A DNA stretch of 41,239 nucleotides from a virus: positions 1-41,239 of the IMG/VR virus record IMGVR_UViG_3300032322_001625, one strand, 5' to 3'. The notes under the pieces were generated by a model. It worked only from the letters and a program-made list of their open reading frames with translations, was not told the DNA's origin and searched no databases. Numbering within the stretch: the first letter of the stretch is position 1; each line of letters begins with the position of its first letter. The position numbers were made by a program, and so were the translations under genes. Shown here piece by piece: positions 24,447-32,073 of the stretch.

Positions 24447-24529
24447 TGCGCTCCCGCCTGTCGGACCTCATCGGCATCGCCATCGCTGGATTCACCGCAC
24501 TGCTCCCCCTGCTGTTCTCCCTCGCCTGA
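24446..24529 (+). CDS. 27-residue single-span membrane peptide
   Basis: Encodes 27 residues: an N-terminal MRSRLSD then a continuous hydrophobic segment (LIGIAIAGFTALLPLLFSLA). The ATG shares a base with the TGA of the gene at 24078-24446, the same TGATG coupling used across this genome. Two positive residues at the N-terminus suggest an N-in orientation. Such peptides can modulate membrane proteins or permeability, but here the function is unknown and the gene is too short for standard calling. Confidence 0.55.
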   Translation: MRSRLSDLIGIAIAGFTALLPLLFSLA

Positions 24530-24549
24530 CCTCTCACCCGGATCCTGCC

Positions 24550-24735
24550 ATGCGCCTCACCCTCTCCCGCTCGACCCTCGGACACACCCGCTGGGGTGTG
24601 TTCACGAACCTCACCAGCTGGACAGACCTGCGAACCCTGCGGGTCTGGTACGTCACCCTGCACACCCCGTGGCGCATCGTCGACGCTACGGGCCTGATCC
24701 CGGCGCGGCTCTGCCGCCTGTTCCCCTCGGAGTAA
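24550..24735 (+). CDS. Small hypothetical protein
   Basis: Encodes 61 residues from the ATG at 24550; the upstream CACCCGGATCCTGCC carries a weak GGA signal. The product is basic and Leu/Trp-rich (WYVTLHTPWRIVDATGLIP). No family recognised. It lies 20 bases after the membrane peptide gene and 6 bases before the next, consistent with one operon. Confidence 0.6.
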   Translation: MRLTLSRSTLGHTRWGVFTNLTSWTDLRTLRVWYVTLHTPWRIVDATGLIPARLCRLFPSE

Positions 24736-24741
24736 CTGCCC

Positions 24742-25119
24742 ATGCCCCGCTCCCGTGAACGCTCCCGCACCGTCCCATGCCCATGCGGCGGGGGATCGGT
24801 GACGTATCAGTGGCGCGAGGTTGGCCCGATCCTCCGGGCGCCGTGCGATAGCGTCGAGGGGTATGACGTGGACGGCCCGACGATCCCGTGCCCCGCGTGC
24901 GGATGCGACGACCCGACGACGTGTGACCATGCGATACCGGAGGATGGGATATGGGACTGCCCGTGCTGTGGTCGACATACGGCCACACGGTGGACGACTA
25001 GCGCCACCCCGATACACACGCCGGGGAAGCCTACGCAGTGGGTGTACGGAATCCCCACCGCCACGGCGCCAGAAAAACCGCACTGTCCGTTATGCCTCGT
25101 GGCTTTCGAGGACGAATGA
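24742..25119 (+). CDS. Cys-rich putative zinc-ribbon protein
   Basis: Encodes 125 residues from the ATG at 24742, with CTCGGAG 9 bases upstream. It contains CPC (13-15), CPACGC (50-55), CDH (61-63), CPCCGRH (73-79) and CPLC near 115, enough ligands for two or more zinc ribbons. The first and last CxxC pairs could form separate knuckles. Small zinc-ribbon phage proteins often bind nucleic acids or host transcription proteins. No specific family is recognised. The stop overlaps the next gene by ATGA. Confidence 0.75.
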   Translation: MPRSRERSRTVPCPCGGGSVTYQWREVGPILRAPCDSVEGYDVDGPTIPCPACGCDDPTTCDHAIPEDGIWDCPCCGRHTATRWTTSATPIHTPGKPTQWVYGIPTATAPEKPHCPLCLVAFEDE

Positions 25120-25418
25120 CCCTCACCCTCTCTCACCACACTGCCATGCCCCGCCTGTTCGCTGCTGGTCGCTGGCCCCTCGACGCGGCGCTCCCGTCGA
25201 CGCCGCTGCGTGAGTACACCGTCGCGTTCTCTTCGCTGCGTCCTGCCATCACGCTGCATCACCCATCCTGCGAGCGGCCCCATCAGGCTCGCCTGATCTG
25301 CTGGACGGTGGAGGCTGACAGCCTCACCACTGCCATCGCTGTCGTGAAGCGCGACGAGGACGCAGTCGCTCGCGGCCTCAGCGTCACTGCCTGTGCCTGC
25401 GTTCGGTCGCAGGCCTGA
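25116..25418 (+). CDS. Small hypothetical protein
   Basis: Encodes 100 residues from the ATG at 25116, which overlaps the stop of the Cys-rich gene (ATGA) and has GAGG 4 bases upstream. A second in-frame ATG at 25146 gives 90 residues (MPRLFAAGRW) but has no GGAG. The product has alpha/beta character with EYTVAFSSLRPAITLHH and a Cys-rich end (TACACVRSQA). No family recognised. Confidence 0.6.
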   Translation: MTLTLSHHTAMPRLFAAGRWPLDAALPSTPLREYTVAFSSLRPAITLHHPSCERPHQARLICWTVEADSLTTAIAVVKRDEDAVARGLSVTACACVRSQA

Positions 25419-25450
25419 TCCCCTCACCCCTCTCTCACCCGGAGCCTGTC

Positions 25451-25678
25451 ATGCCGTGGAATTACCGCTTGGTCCGCACTGCGGACACCGTCGAGATCCG
25501 CACCGTGTACTACGCCGCCGATGGCACTGTCATTGCCATGAGCGAGACCCCGCCCGATGCGCTGTCCCTCCCGCTCGACTGGCTGGAGGGCGAGCAGACA
25601 CCCGCCGACCTGATGCGGGAGGAGATCCGCAAGCTGTCGTTCGCCCTCGACCTGCCCGTGCTGGACGAGATCGTCTGA
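25451..25678 (+). CDS. Small acidic hypothetical protein
   Basis: Encodes 75 residues from the ATG at 25451, with GGAG at 25441-25444. The N-terminal half is beta-like (YRLVRTADTVEIRTVYYAA), the C-terminal half helical and acidic (DLMREEIRKLSFALDLPVLD). It is the last gene before promoter P2, about 38 bases from its -35 box. Small acidic proteins expressed early are common inhibitors of host proteins, but nothing specific supports that here. Confidence 0.7.
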   Translation: MPWNYRLVRTADTVEIRTVYYAADGTVIAMSETPPDALSLPLDWLEGEQTPADLMREEIRKLSFALDLPVLDEIV

Positions 25679-25715
25679 CCCTCACCTGATCCCCGCTCGC
25701 ATGGCAGTGCTGCCC

Positions 25716-25744
25716 TTGACTCTGTCATGCCCCTGACGTAGACT
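25716..25744 (+). promoter_or_regulatory. Sigma70-type promoter P2 (TTGACT-17-TAGACT)
   Basis: TTGACT at 25716-25721, 17-base spacer, TAGACT at 25739-25744. It is clearly related to P1 (shared CTTGAC, CTG.CATG in the spacer, GTAGACTTG at the -10). The expected start is near 25751. It lies in the only intergenic gap of the rightward cluster and gives the AAA+/VWA pair its own promoter. Confidence 0.8.
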
Positions 25745-25750
25745 TGTGGT

Positions 25751-25770
25751 CCGCCCCACTTCCGGGGCGG
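25751..25770 (+). promoter_or_regulatory. Hairpin at the 5' end of the AAA+/VWA transcript
   Basis: CCGCCCC (25751-25757), loop ACTTCC, GGGGCGG (25764-25770) is a perfect 7-bp stem at the predicted transcript start of P2. A 5'-end hairpin of this kind commonly stabilises mRNA; GGAGG for the next gene lies at 25794-25798, outside the stem. Confidence 0.6.
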
Positions 25771-25805
25771 GCCGCTCTCCCCTCACGATCCCCGGAGGAT
25801 CGACC

Positions 25806-27287
25806 ATGCCGTTCATCCCGACGCAGTACCCGCTTGGCACCGTGTTCGCCACTGGCCGCCGCATCAAGCTCGATGGGCGCAAGAAGCTGGGCCTCGCCGC
25901 CCCTGACGCTACGCGGGCCGCGCTGTTCGCCTCATCCTACCGGGGCGAGAAGACCGCCGTGATCCCGACGAACATCAACATCCGGGTCTTCGACGGGGAC
26001 TGCTGCCTCGTCGTTGAAAGCACCAGCGAGCATTCGTCGGTGCTGTTCTTCTGGCGCGACGAGTCCGATGACAGCGTCATCCGCTGCGGTCTCGCAGAGA
26101 AGTGCCCGTCGAACCTGTTCGTGTCCATGCGGGGCGCTCCCCGCTTCGCTGGTGAGCCGCGCCTCGACGTGGACGCCGACGAGGCGGAGGCGCCGGTGGC
26201 TGGCAGCGTGAAGCTGCCGCCCCGCACGGTGGCCGCGACCTCGGTCGAGGAGGCGCTGGAGACCCTGCGCTCGGCGCTCCAGCCGAAGGCCACGGTGGAC
26301 GAGGATCTGGTGCGCTCGCTGGTCGACGCTGCCGTGAAGCCGCTGCGGGACGAGATCGAGCGGCTCTCGGAACCGGGAGCCGTGAAGGTCCGCGCTCGGG
26401 CCGCGGTTGCCCGTGCCGTTGCCACCGGCAGCAGCCCGATCTTGACTGCACTGGCGAGCCGCTACTCGCTGGGGCAGGACGCCCCCGCCATCGCGCTGCT
26501 GGCCGCGCCGCCGTCCCTCGGCAAGACGTACTCGATCCGCCAGTTCGCGGAGAGCTACGACCTGTTCTTGGAGCATGGCTGCAGCGAGGACATCGAAGAG
26601 ATCGCCACGCTGCTCGGTGGCCCCGTGCCGGATGGCGACGGTGGGTTCATCACCGTCGACGGTGTCCTGACACAGGCGGTGCGGGCGGCATCGGAGGGGC
26701 AGAAGGTCATGCTCCTGCTCGACGAAGTCCTGCGCTGGGGCGAGGCAGTGCAGGAGTGGTTCCTCCCCTTCGCGACCGGCGTGAAGACGGCAGCGGGGCG
26801 GAAGTACCGTCTCCGCACCCGGCGTGTCATCGACGGGGCGCTGGAGGTGCTGGAGTGTGACGCGGAGAACCTGCATCTGGTCGCCGCTGCCAACCTCGGG
26901 GCGCGTCAGCCGCAGGATGCGTTCTGGTCCCGCTTCGATGTGGTCCGGTTCGGGTTCGACGCCGCGACGGTGCAGGGTGTCGCCACGGCAGTCGCCTCCA
27001 GCTACGGCATCAAGGACACCCCGAAGCTGGCCCTCAACTTCACCAAGGCACTCACGGCAACCCGCCGCGCTGTGTCGGAGGGGCATCTCCGCTACCCGCT
27101 CGACGTGCGAGTGCTGGAGCGGGCCTGTCAGCTGGCCTCGGGTGACACAGCGAAGGACGTGCTGACCTACCTCGCCACCCGCGTCTCCGACGTGTGCGCT
27201 CACTGGTCCGTCGATCTGGGCGAGACCGATCCCGCCTCGACCACTGCGGTCGAAGCGGTCACCAAGATCCTCACGGAGGGCATCTAA
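25806..27287 (+). CDS. MoxR-type AAA+ ATPase
   Basis: Encodes 493 residues from the ATG at 25806, with GGAGG 7 bases upstream. The N-terminal 140 residues are beta-rich and unassigned, then a helical linker (about 145-205). The ATPase core has Walker A APPSLGKT at 234-241 (Ala instead of the first Gly), Walker B VMLLLDEV at 301-308, sensor 1 AAANLG at 360-365 and an arginine-finger region FWSRFD at 373-378. This order is that of MoxR/dynein-type ATPases (as in CobS, NorQ and MoxR), which remodel partners together with a VWA protein. The next gene, 2 bases on, encodes such a VWA protein. Partnership is strongly suggested by the pairing; the target is unknown. Confidence 0.85.
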   Translation: MPFIPTQYPLGTVFATGRRIKLDGRKKLGLAAPDATRAALFASSYRGEKTAVIPTNINIRVFDGDCCLVVESTSEHSSVLFFWRDESDDSVIRCGLAEKCPSNLFVSMRGAPRFAGEPRLDVDADEAEAPVAGSVKLPPRTVAATSVEEALETLRSALQPKATVDEDLVRSLVDAAVKPLRDEIERLSEPGAVKVRARAAVARAVATGSSPILTALASRYSLGQDAPAIALLAAPPSLGKTYSIRQFAESYDLFLEHGCSEDIEEIATLLGGPVPDGDGGFITVDGVLTQAVRAASEGQKVMLLLDEVLRWGEAVQEWFLPFATGVKTAAGRKYRLRTRRVIDGALEVLECDAENLHLVAAANLGARQPQDAFWSRFDVVRFGFDAATVQGVATAVASSYGIKDTPKLALNFTKALTATRRAVSEGHLRYPLDVRVLERACQLASGDTAKDVLTYLATRVSDVCAHWSVDLGETDPASTTAVEAVTKILTEGI

Positions 27288-27289
27288 CC

Positions 27290-28969
27290 ATGTCGACCAC
27301 TCTCTCTCCCGCCACCGCTCCTGCCACCACTCCTGCCCCCGCCCCGATGGCCACGCCGGTCGCCACCCCGCACACCATCGGCTACCCTGCTGCCAACACG
27401 GCTGTCCGCCGCTCCCTCGGGTCGGCGGGCACCCGCCAGCCCAAGGGGGGCGTCGTCACCCAGCTGGCGACGGAGAAGGGTGAAGCGGTGAACGTCGAGG
27501 TCGAGGTTGGCGGTGTCACCGGAACGTGGCGCTGGGACGCGAAGAAGAAGCGCCATGAGATCCGCTTGGGCGATCGGTTCATCGAGGCTCTGATTCCGGG
27601 GGCTGTCGGAACGCGCAGCGCCTCGGGGCGCGAGCGAGTCGGTGCCATCTTCGGGGAGCAGATCCTGCGCCATGAGGCATGGCATGGGCGCGTCACCGAC
27701 AAGGATCTCAAGGGCATCGCGGACTACGCTCGGATGCGCGTCGTGCCCTTCCTGCTGGTGAACCTGTTCGAAGACATGCGGCTGGAGGAACTGGCCCGCA
27801 AGATCGAGGGGCAGAACTTCAACTGGTGGCGGTTCATGCGGCGCGAGCATGTTCACTGCCCGCTCTCTGCCATCGTTGCCATGGTTCACTCGGAGTGGAG
27901 CGAGTCCTGCTCGTTCTCTCCGGCGGGCGTCGTCGGGTTCGACCCTGCCAAGGTGAAGGCAGCGCGAGACAAGGTGACGGAGTTCGCCAATCGGGTGAAG
28001 GCCGCGCCCAACACGAAGGCAGTGGTCGACATTGCCGCAGAGTGGGTCGACTACTGGCGGCACAGCGCCGACTTCCCGCTGGAGAATCACGGGACGGGCA
28101 ACAAGGGCGGCGTGCATGGCGGCGACGGCATCGGTGGGGAGTCGGATGGCAGTCTCACCAAGGCGCAGGAGGAGGCGAAGAAGCGGGACGCCGTCGTGCA
28201 TGGGCGCTCGATGGGCGCGAAGTGGGATGACACCAAGGACCGCACTCGGGTCCGGGTCGTGCCCTTCCTGACCAGCTTCGCGATGCATGGATCCCGATTC
28301 AACTCCCGCGATGCCGACGAAATGGCGAATGCCCTGCGTGGCATCATCGCCCGCTCGGCCTCGCCCCGCTCCGCCCGCGCCTCGACCAGCGGCTCCCGCC
28401 TGTACATCCCCGGCATCGCGGCGCAGCGGGATCAGGCCTTCCGCGCTCGGGGAAAGACGGGAGGCAAGCCGCACCTCACGATGCTGATCGACTACTCGGG
28501 CAGCATGAGCGGAGACTGGCACCAGCACGGGCTGCTCTTCACGGCGGCGCTGCTGCGACTGCTCCGGCAGGGTGTGGTGACGGGCAAGCTGTACGCCACG
28601 GGCGGCGGGTTCTTGGCAGAGATCCCGGCCTCGACGACCGACGCGCAGCTGGCCTCGACCTGTCCGTCGAAGTCCTGCGAGAACGTCCGCGACTCGCTGC
28701 TGCACCTGAGCCGCGAGTGTGAGGCGAGCGATGCGGTCGTGATCTACACCGACGGGGAGTTGACCGACGGGCACGTTGACGCCGGAGAGTGGCGGCGGCG
28801 CGGCGTGAACCTCCTCGGCGCGTGTGTCATCCCGGAGACGTGGCCGGAGTACATGCGGGAGGAGAAGACCACAGAGATGACGCGCCTCTTCGGGCGCTCG
28901 GTCCTCGGGGAGAACGGCAAGGTGCTGGCCAAGAAGCTGGCGCAGAAGCTTGGCGAAGCGATGCGCTGA
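27290..28969 (+). CDS. VWA protein with N-terminal HExxH metallopeptidase-like domain
   Basis: Encodes 559 residues from the ATG at 27290, 2 bases after the ATPase stop. After an Ala/Pro/Thr-rich tail (1-35), residues about 60-260 carry HEAWH at 128-132 (an exact HExxH) and NLFEDMRLE at 158-166, a pair of motifs seen in DUF2201/CobT-like metallopeptidase domains. The C-terminal VWA domain has the MIDAS start DYSGSMS at 401-407 and YTDGELTDG at 486-494. A Gly-rich linker lies between (about 268-290). Such VWA proteins act with MoxR ATPases. Whether the HExxH domain is a working protease is not shown. The operon ends at the terminator 62 bases downstream. Confidence 0.85.
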   Translation: MSTTLSPATAPATTPAPAPMATPVATPHTIGYPAANTAVRRSLGSAGTRQPKGGVVTQLATEKGEAVNVEVEVGGVTGTWRWDAKKKRHEIRLGDRFIEALIPGAVGTRSASGRERVGAIFGEQILRHEAWHGRVTDKDLKGIADYARMRVVPFLLVNLFEDMRLEELARKIEGQNFNWWRFMRREHVHCPLSAIVAMVHSEWSESCSFSPAGVVGFDPAKVKAARDKVTEFANRVKAAPNTKAVVDIAAEWVDYWRHSADFPLENHGTGNKGGVHGGDGIGGESDGSLTKAQEEAKKRDAVVHGRSMGAKWDDTKDRTRVRVVPFLTSFAMHGSRFNSRDADEMANALRGIIARSASPRSARASTSGSRLYIPGIAAQRDQAFRARGKTGGKPHLTMLIDYSGSMSGDWHQHGLLFTAALLRLLRQGVVTGKLYATGGGFLAEIPASTTDAQLASTCPSKSCENVRDSLLHLSRECEASDAVVIYTDGELTDGHVDAGEWRRRGVNLLGACVIPETWPEYMREEKTTEMTRLFGRSVLGENGKVLAKKLAQKLGEAMR

Positions 28970-29030
28970 GGTTACCTTGTGGGTGTGCGGCCTCTGGCGG
29001 GGCACACACTCTTGTGAGAGAGAGCAGAAG

Positions 29031-29063
29031 CCCCCGGCACCGAAAGGTGACCGGGGGTCTTTT
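29031..29063 (+). terminator. Convergent terminator between the rightward and early leftward operons
   Basis: CCCCCGGCACC, GAAA loop, GGTGACCGGGGG followed by TCTTTT. The stem is strong with one bulge. Read leftward the same hairpin is followed by a pyrimidine run, so it may act in both directions. An upstream smaller hairpin (GTGTGC at 28983-28988 with GCACAC at 29002-29007) may assist. Confidence 0.85.
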
Positions 29064-29068
29064 GCGTT

Positions 29069-29629
29069 TCAGGGCAATCGTCGGCGGTGGTCAGCGTCCT
29101 TCCGCACGAAGACGATGGTCTCGTTGCTCATCAGTGGGTCACGCACAAGGCGGAACCCATGCAGGGTGATCTCTCCGCCGGGGGCGAAGGTGTGGTGCAT
29201 CGAAATACACTCCTGCACCACCTGACGCATGACCGACGGGTGGGCGTGGATCTCGTAGTCACGGGCGTCCGCCCCGGTGGCCCGCTGGATCGAGAGCCAC
29301 ATCTGCCACACCCCCTCCTCGATGGACATCGCTGCCGCTTTCATCGTGCGCTCCTCCCTCTGACGGTTCCTCTCATCGTTGGCCCCTCGCACTCGCCCGT
29401 GTTTGTAGCCCAGCGCGTACCACTTCTCCCGCCACCGATCCATCGCGGTGCTGGGAGACCCGATGCGGAGGGCGTAGTACCTGTCACGCAGCCAGCCGAA
29501 CAGGACGTTGAAGGGGATGGGCAGGAAGACGGTGGTGTCCCGGTCCCAGTTCGGCCATGCCGCGCCAAGCCAGCGATGCGGGATGCCGCCACCGGGGATG
29601 ACCTCCGCGTAGAACCACGTCCGCTTCAT
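29069..29629 (-). CDS. Hypothetical protein
   Basis: Encodes 186 residues from the ATG at 29629, with GGAGG 2 bases upstream and ATGA overlap with the preceding stop. The N-terminus (WFYAEVIPGGGIPHRWLGAA then TTVFLPIPFN) is Trp/Pro-rich with a possible membrane-associated stretch around residues 30-50. The centre is basic and helical, and the end has ITLHGFRLVRDP. I recall similar proteins in other phages of GC-rich hosts but know no function. It is the last gene of the early leftward operon. Confidence 0.7.
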   Translation of the reverse strand: MKRTWFYAEVIPGGGIPHRWLGAAWPNWDRDTTVFLPIPFNVLFGWLRDRYYALRIGSPSTAMDRWREKWYALGYKHGRVRGANDERNRQREERTMKAAAMSIEEGVWQMWLSIQRATGADARDYEIHAHPSVMRQVVQECISMHHTFAPGGEITLHGFRLVRDPLMSNETIVFVRKDADHRRRLP

Positions 29630-29916
29630 GCCTCCTCCAGTGAAGCCCGAATGTGAGACTGCTCCCATGCATCGACCTCGCTGGCGTTCACGGCACTCGT
29701 CCTGCCACCGTGCCATCCCTCCGCATGGGCATCCCGCACCAGCCCCTCGTAGTGCGCCACCAGCAGCAGCCCCTCCCCTGCCTGCAGGGTGCCACCCTTC
29801 CGTGCCATCCGCCGCGCCCAGTACAACGGGGCGGAGTACCCAGCGCGGTGGTTGTGTGTCTTCCCGCCGAAGGCTCCGTCTGCGGTGGCATCGAGGATAG
29901 TCTCGTCACTCTTCAC
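29626..29916 (-). CDS. Hypothetical protein
   Basis: Encodes 96 residues from a GTG at 29916 with GGAG 5 bases upstream; it overlaps the upstream gene by 11 bases and the next by 4. The product is polar with SAPLYWARRMARKGGTL and HYEGLVRDAHAEGWHGG. No family recognised. Confidence 0.6.
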   Translation of the reverse strand: MKSDETILDATADGAFGGKTHNHRAGYSAPLYWARRMARKGGTLQAGEGLLLVAHYEGLVRDAHAEGWHGGRTSAVNASEVDAWEQSHIRASLEEA

Positions 29917-30097
29917 GGGCGCTCCGGTCGGCCAGATCCTTCTCCAGTTCCCGCGCCTTCACCCGGTAGCGGGCGCACTCCCGGCGGAGACGGGCGATCT
30001 CATCTCGCGCCGCCTTGAGCAGGGCCACGTCGACGGGGATCCGCCAACGGTTCCCGTAGCTGGCCATGCCGATAACTGAGTCCAGTCGCTCGATCAT
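29906..30097 (-). CDS. Small coiled-coil hypothetical protein
   Basis: Encodes 63 residues. The second half (LLKAARDEIARLRRECARYR then VKARELEKDLADRS) is a charged coiled coil. The start overlaps the previous stop (ATGA). No family recognised. Confidence 0.6.
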   Translation of the reverse strand: MIERLDSVIGMASYGNRWRIPVDVALLKAARDEIARLRRECARYRVKARELEKDLADRSAREE

Positions 30098-30378
30098 GCG
30101 CCCCCCTGTTTGGTCATGGCGTTCTGCAGGGCGCTCTGCAGCTGACTGATCTGCCGCATCAGCGCCTGCCGCTCCGATGGCAGGATGCCAATCGTGTCTG
30201 CCGCTTCCTGCATCCGGGCCTCGATGCGATGCACCGCCCGATCCAGCTTCTCCTGATCGACGGACGCGCCCAGTTCTCCGGACAGCACCAGCTTTTCGTA
30301 GGCGTCGATGGCCAGCGCCACCGTTCCTACATGGTTTCGCAGCACCCGCAGCGGGCGCGGCAATGGATCACGCTGCAT
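30094..30378 (-). CDS. Helical hypothetical protein
   Basis: Encodes 94 residues from the ATG at 30378 (the open frame extends to 30519 but that part lies inside the preceding gene). The product is basic at the N-terminus, then almost entirely helical with a long coiled coil (KLDRAVHRIEARMQEAADTI and LMRQISQLQSALQNAM). No family recognised. It overlaps the membrane gene upstream by 11 bases. Confidence 0.6.
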   Translation of the reverse strand: MQRDPLPRPLRVLRNHVGTVALAIDAYEKLVLSGELGASVDQEKLDRAVHRIEARMQEAADTIGILPSERQALMRQISQLQSALQNAMTKQGGA

Positions 30379-30613
30379 CTGGCCCTCCCGTGCGCTGCTC
30401 TGGCAGGGTGAAGCGGGAGAGGGTGCTGGCATGGCGGTGGTGGTCTGCCAGCGGTGGCATGGGGTGCAGCTGCGCGGCGCGGCGTTCGCAGTCCATCCGA
30501 TGCAGCTGCTGCTGGACACGGTGCTGCCGGAGGATGCTGCGGATCAGGGCCACCGCTGCCACGAACAGCAGAGAGAACAGGCTGAGGAGGGCACCGTCTG
30601 CGGTCAGCTTCAT
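30368..30613 (-). CDS. Small single-span membrane protein
   Basis: Encodes 81 residues from the ATG at 30613, which shares a base with the previous TGA (TGATG). Residues about 8-30 (ALLSLFSLLFVAAVALIRSI) are one membrane helix; the rest is a His/Arg/Gln-rich soluble tail. The topology is like an inner-membrane spanin or a signal-anchor protein. Lying next to another single-span protein it could be part of a lysis pair, but the location in the early operon argues against it. Confidence 0.6.
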   Translation of the reverse strand: MKLTADGALLSLFSLLFVAAVALIRSILRQHRVQQQLHRMDCERRAAQLHPMPPLADHHRHASTLSRFTLPEQRTGGPDAA

Positions 30614-30783
30614 CACAGCCACCTCCGCACAGCGGCCATGCCATCCTGTGCCATCCAGTGGAGACCCAGCACGGCCCATGCTGCGCCGGCAATTGTGAAG
30701 ATCCCAACGAACCACGCCACCCCGGTGGTGAGGGTGATGGTCACATGCTCGGGGCGGGAGACGATCATCAGCGTGTCGATCAT
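30613..30783 (-). CDS. Small membrane protein
   Basis: Encodes 56 residues from the ATG at 30783, absent from simple long-ORF listing. Residues about 15-42 (TITLTTGVAWFVGIFTIAGA then AWAVLGLHW) form one membrane helix. It is coupled to the next gene by TGATG and starts 1 base after the previous stop. No family recognised; a small holin-like or host-membrane modifier is possible. Confidence 0.6.
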   Translation of the reverse strand: MIDTLMIVSRPEHVTITLTTGVAWFVGIFTIAGAAWAVLGLHWMAQDGMAAVRRWL

Positions 30784-30784
30784 G

Positions 30785-31126
30785 TCAGCGTCCCTCCTCC
30801 AGCGCTTCGCACATCAGCCACAGGGCGTACAGGGTCCGCGCCTCTCTGTGCCGCTCGACGTACCGGGAAGCGGCGTCCCCCTTCCACAAAGCCCGTGGCG
30901 TCCGGTACGCCACACGAACGTGACTTCTGGGGAACAGCTGGTGTCCGTCGCGGTCGAGATAGCGCGAGAGGCGCTCCTGCATCTGGGCTTTGATCTGCCA
31001 GTCGGCGTCAATCTCGTTGATCAGCGGGCACGATCCCAGCGGGGCTTCGTTGGCAGGGATCTCCTGCCACCGCTCGGCAACCGCCAGCCAGCCCTGCGAT
31101 TCCTTCGTGATGAGAGTGTGTGTCAT
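30785..31126 (-). CDS. Hypothetical protein
   Basis: Encodes 113 residues. Mostly helical and basic (AQMQERLSRYLDRDGHQLFP) with no Cys-rich or enzyme motif. Placed 2 bases after the preceding stop. No family recognised. Confidence 0.65.
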   Translation of the reverse strand: MTHTLITKESQGWLAVAERWQEIPANEAPLGSCPLINEIDADWQIKAQMQERLSRYLDRDGHQLFPRSHVRVAYRTPRALWKGDAASRYVERHREARTLYALWLMCEALEEGR

Positions 31127-31128
31127 GG

Positions 31129-31350
31129 TCAGGTGGGGAGAAAGAGGGGGGAGGTGGAGACCAGCGCCTGATAGCAGGGGACGTTGAACCCCCGCGCCTC
31201 GTTCATGGTCTGCTCGTCGGTGAGGTCCGCGACAAGCTCACGGGTGACACCGGCAGACTCCCGCACGATGACACGGCGGAACGCTCCCCGCCGTGCCAGT
31301 TCGTGGACGAGGGCGACGGTGGTGACAGACATCAACTCATCGTCGGTCAT
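31129..31350 (-). CDS. Small hypothetical protein
   Basis: Encodes 73 residues from the ATG at 31350, overlapping the previous stop by ATGA. Starts MTDDELMSVTTVALVHELAR, then RRVIVRESAGVTRELVADL, a compact alpha/beta-like pattern. No family recognised; a longer frame to 31479 is rejected because it overlaps the preceding gene. Confidence 0.6.
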   Translation of the reverse strand: MTDDELMSVTTVALVHELARRGAFRRVIVRESAGVTRELVADLTDEQTMNEARGFNVPCYQALVSTSPLFLPT

Positions 31351-31664
31351 CCCCCCTCCCCGCCCGCCGTGGGCGCGGTGAGGGCGCGGACGGCGGCAGA
31401 CAACGATTGCATCTCTGCCGCGCACCGTTCCAAAGGCGATGGCCCGTGCCCCTCGTCTACCACCGACGCGACGTACCATGCAGCGTCAAGCCGTTCAGCC
31501 GCCTCGATCACCGCCGCCATCGCGGGCGTGAGCAGCGGGAGGCGCTTCACTGTCGCGGGCATCCCCGTGATCGCTTCGATCTCGTCCGCGTCCGCCTTGT
31601 CGATGAACACGCCGTCATGGACTTCGTTGGTGCAGCGCCACACCTCCGTCAGTTCACGCGGCAT
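31347..31664 (-). CDS. Hypothetical protein
   Basis: Encodes 105 residues from the ATG at 31664. It has an acidic centre (VFIDKADADEIEAITG) and a helical C-terminus ending TAPTAGGEGG. No family recognised. It overlaps the preceding gene by 11 bases. Confidence 0.6.
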   Translation of the reverse strand: MPRELTEVWRCTNEVHDGVFIDKADADEIEAITGMPATVKRLPLLTPAMAAVIEAAERLDAAWYVASVVDEGHGPSPLERCAAEMQSLSAAVRALTAPTAGGEGG

Positions 31665-32073
31665 CGGCGCCTCCGGGGTGGCGGGCGGCGTCGATGGCGG
31701 CGCGGAGCGTGGTGCCACTGAACCCAAACGGAGGCGGGCGCACCCCATCGACGGGCGGCTGCGGCAGCGTCAGTGTCCAGCCGCCGCCTTGCCACTGGTG
31801 AGCGAGAAATGAGGATCGCGCCTCCAGCCAATCCAACCGCGCCACATCCTCCCGCACCCGCGCCAGTTGGGCGCGGAGGGTGTCGTTGCTGTCGCACTCG
31901 GACTTCGCGAGAGCAAGCGCCGCGTCGCGTTCGGCGATGGCGCGGTCGATGAACTCGGCCACGGCGCGATACGTCCCCTCGTTCACAATGGGGACGCACT
32001 GCTGGTCCGCCATCGCGGGGTTGCGCGCCGTGATTCGCAGAGACTCCAACCACATCGGATCGTTCGCACTCAT
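31654..32073 (-). CDS. Conserved phage hypothetical protein with coiled coil
   Basis: Encodes 139 residues from the ATG at 32073 (ATGA overlap). A helical region (EFIDRAIAERDAALALAKSE then TLRAQLARVREDVARLDWLE) leads to a C-terminal TLRAAIDAARHP. The LDWLEAR...LRAAIDAA pattern is common in phage proteins of unknown function. No role can be assigned. Confidence 0.7.
   Translation of the reverse strand: MSANDPMWLESLRITARNPAMADQQCVPIVNEGTYRAVAEFIDRAIAERDAALALAKSECDSNDTLRAQLARVREDVARLDWLEARSSFLAHQWQGGGWTLTLPQPPVDGVRPPPFGFSGTTLRAAIDAARHPGGADAA

Noticed and set aside
27284-29005. Minus-strand open frame of 573 residues opposite the VWA gene
   Set aside because: The plus-strand gene has HExxH, VWA motifs, promoter and terminator; the antisense frame has none and crosses the terminator.
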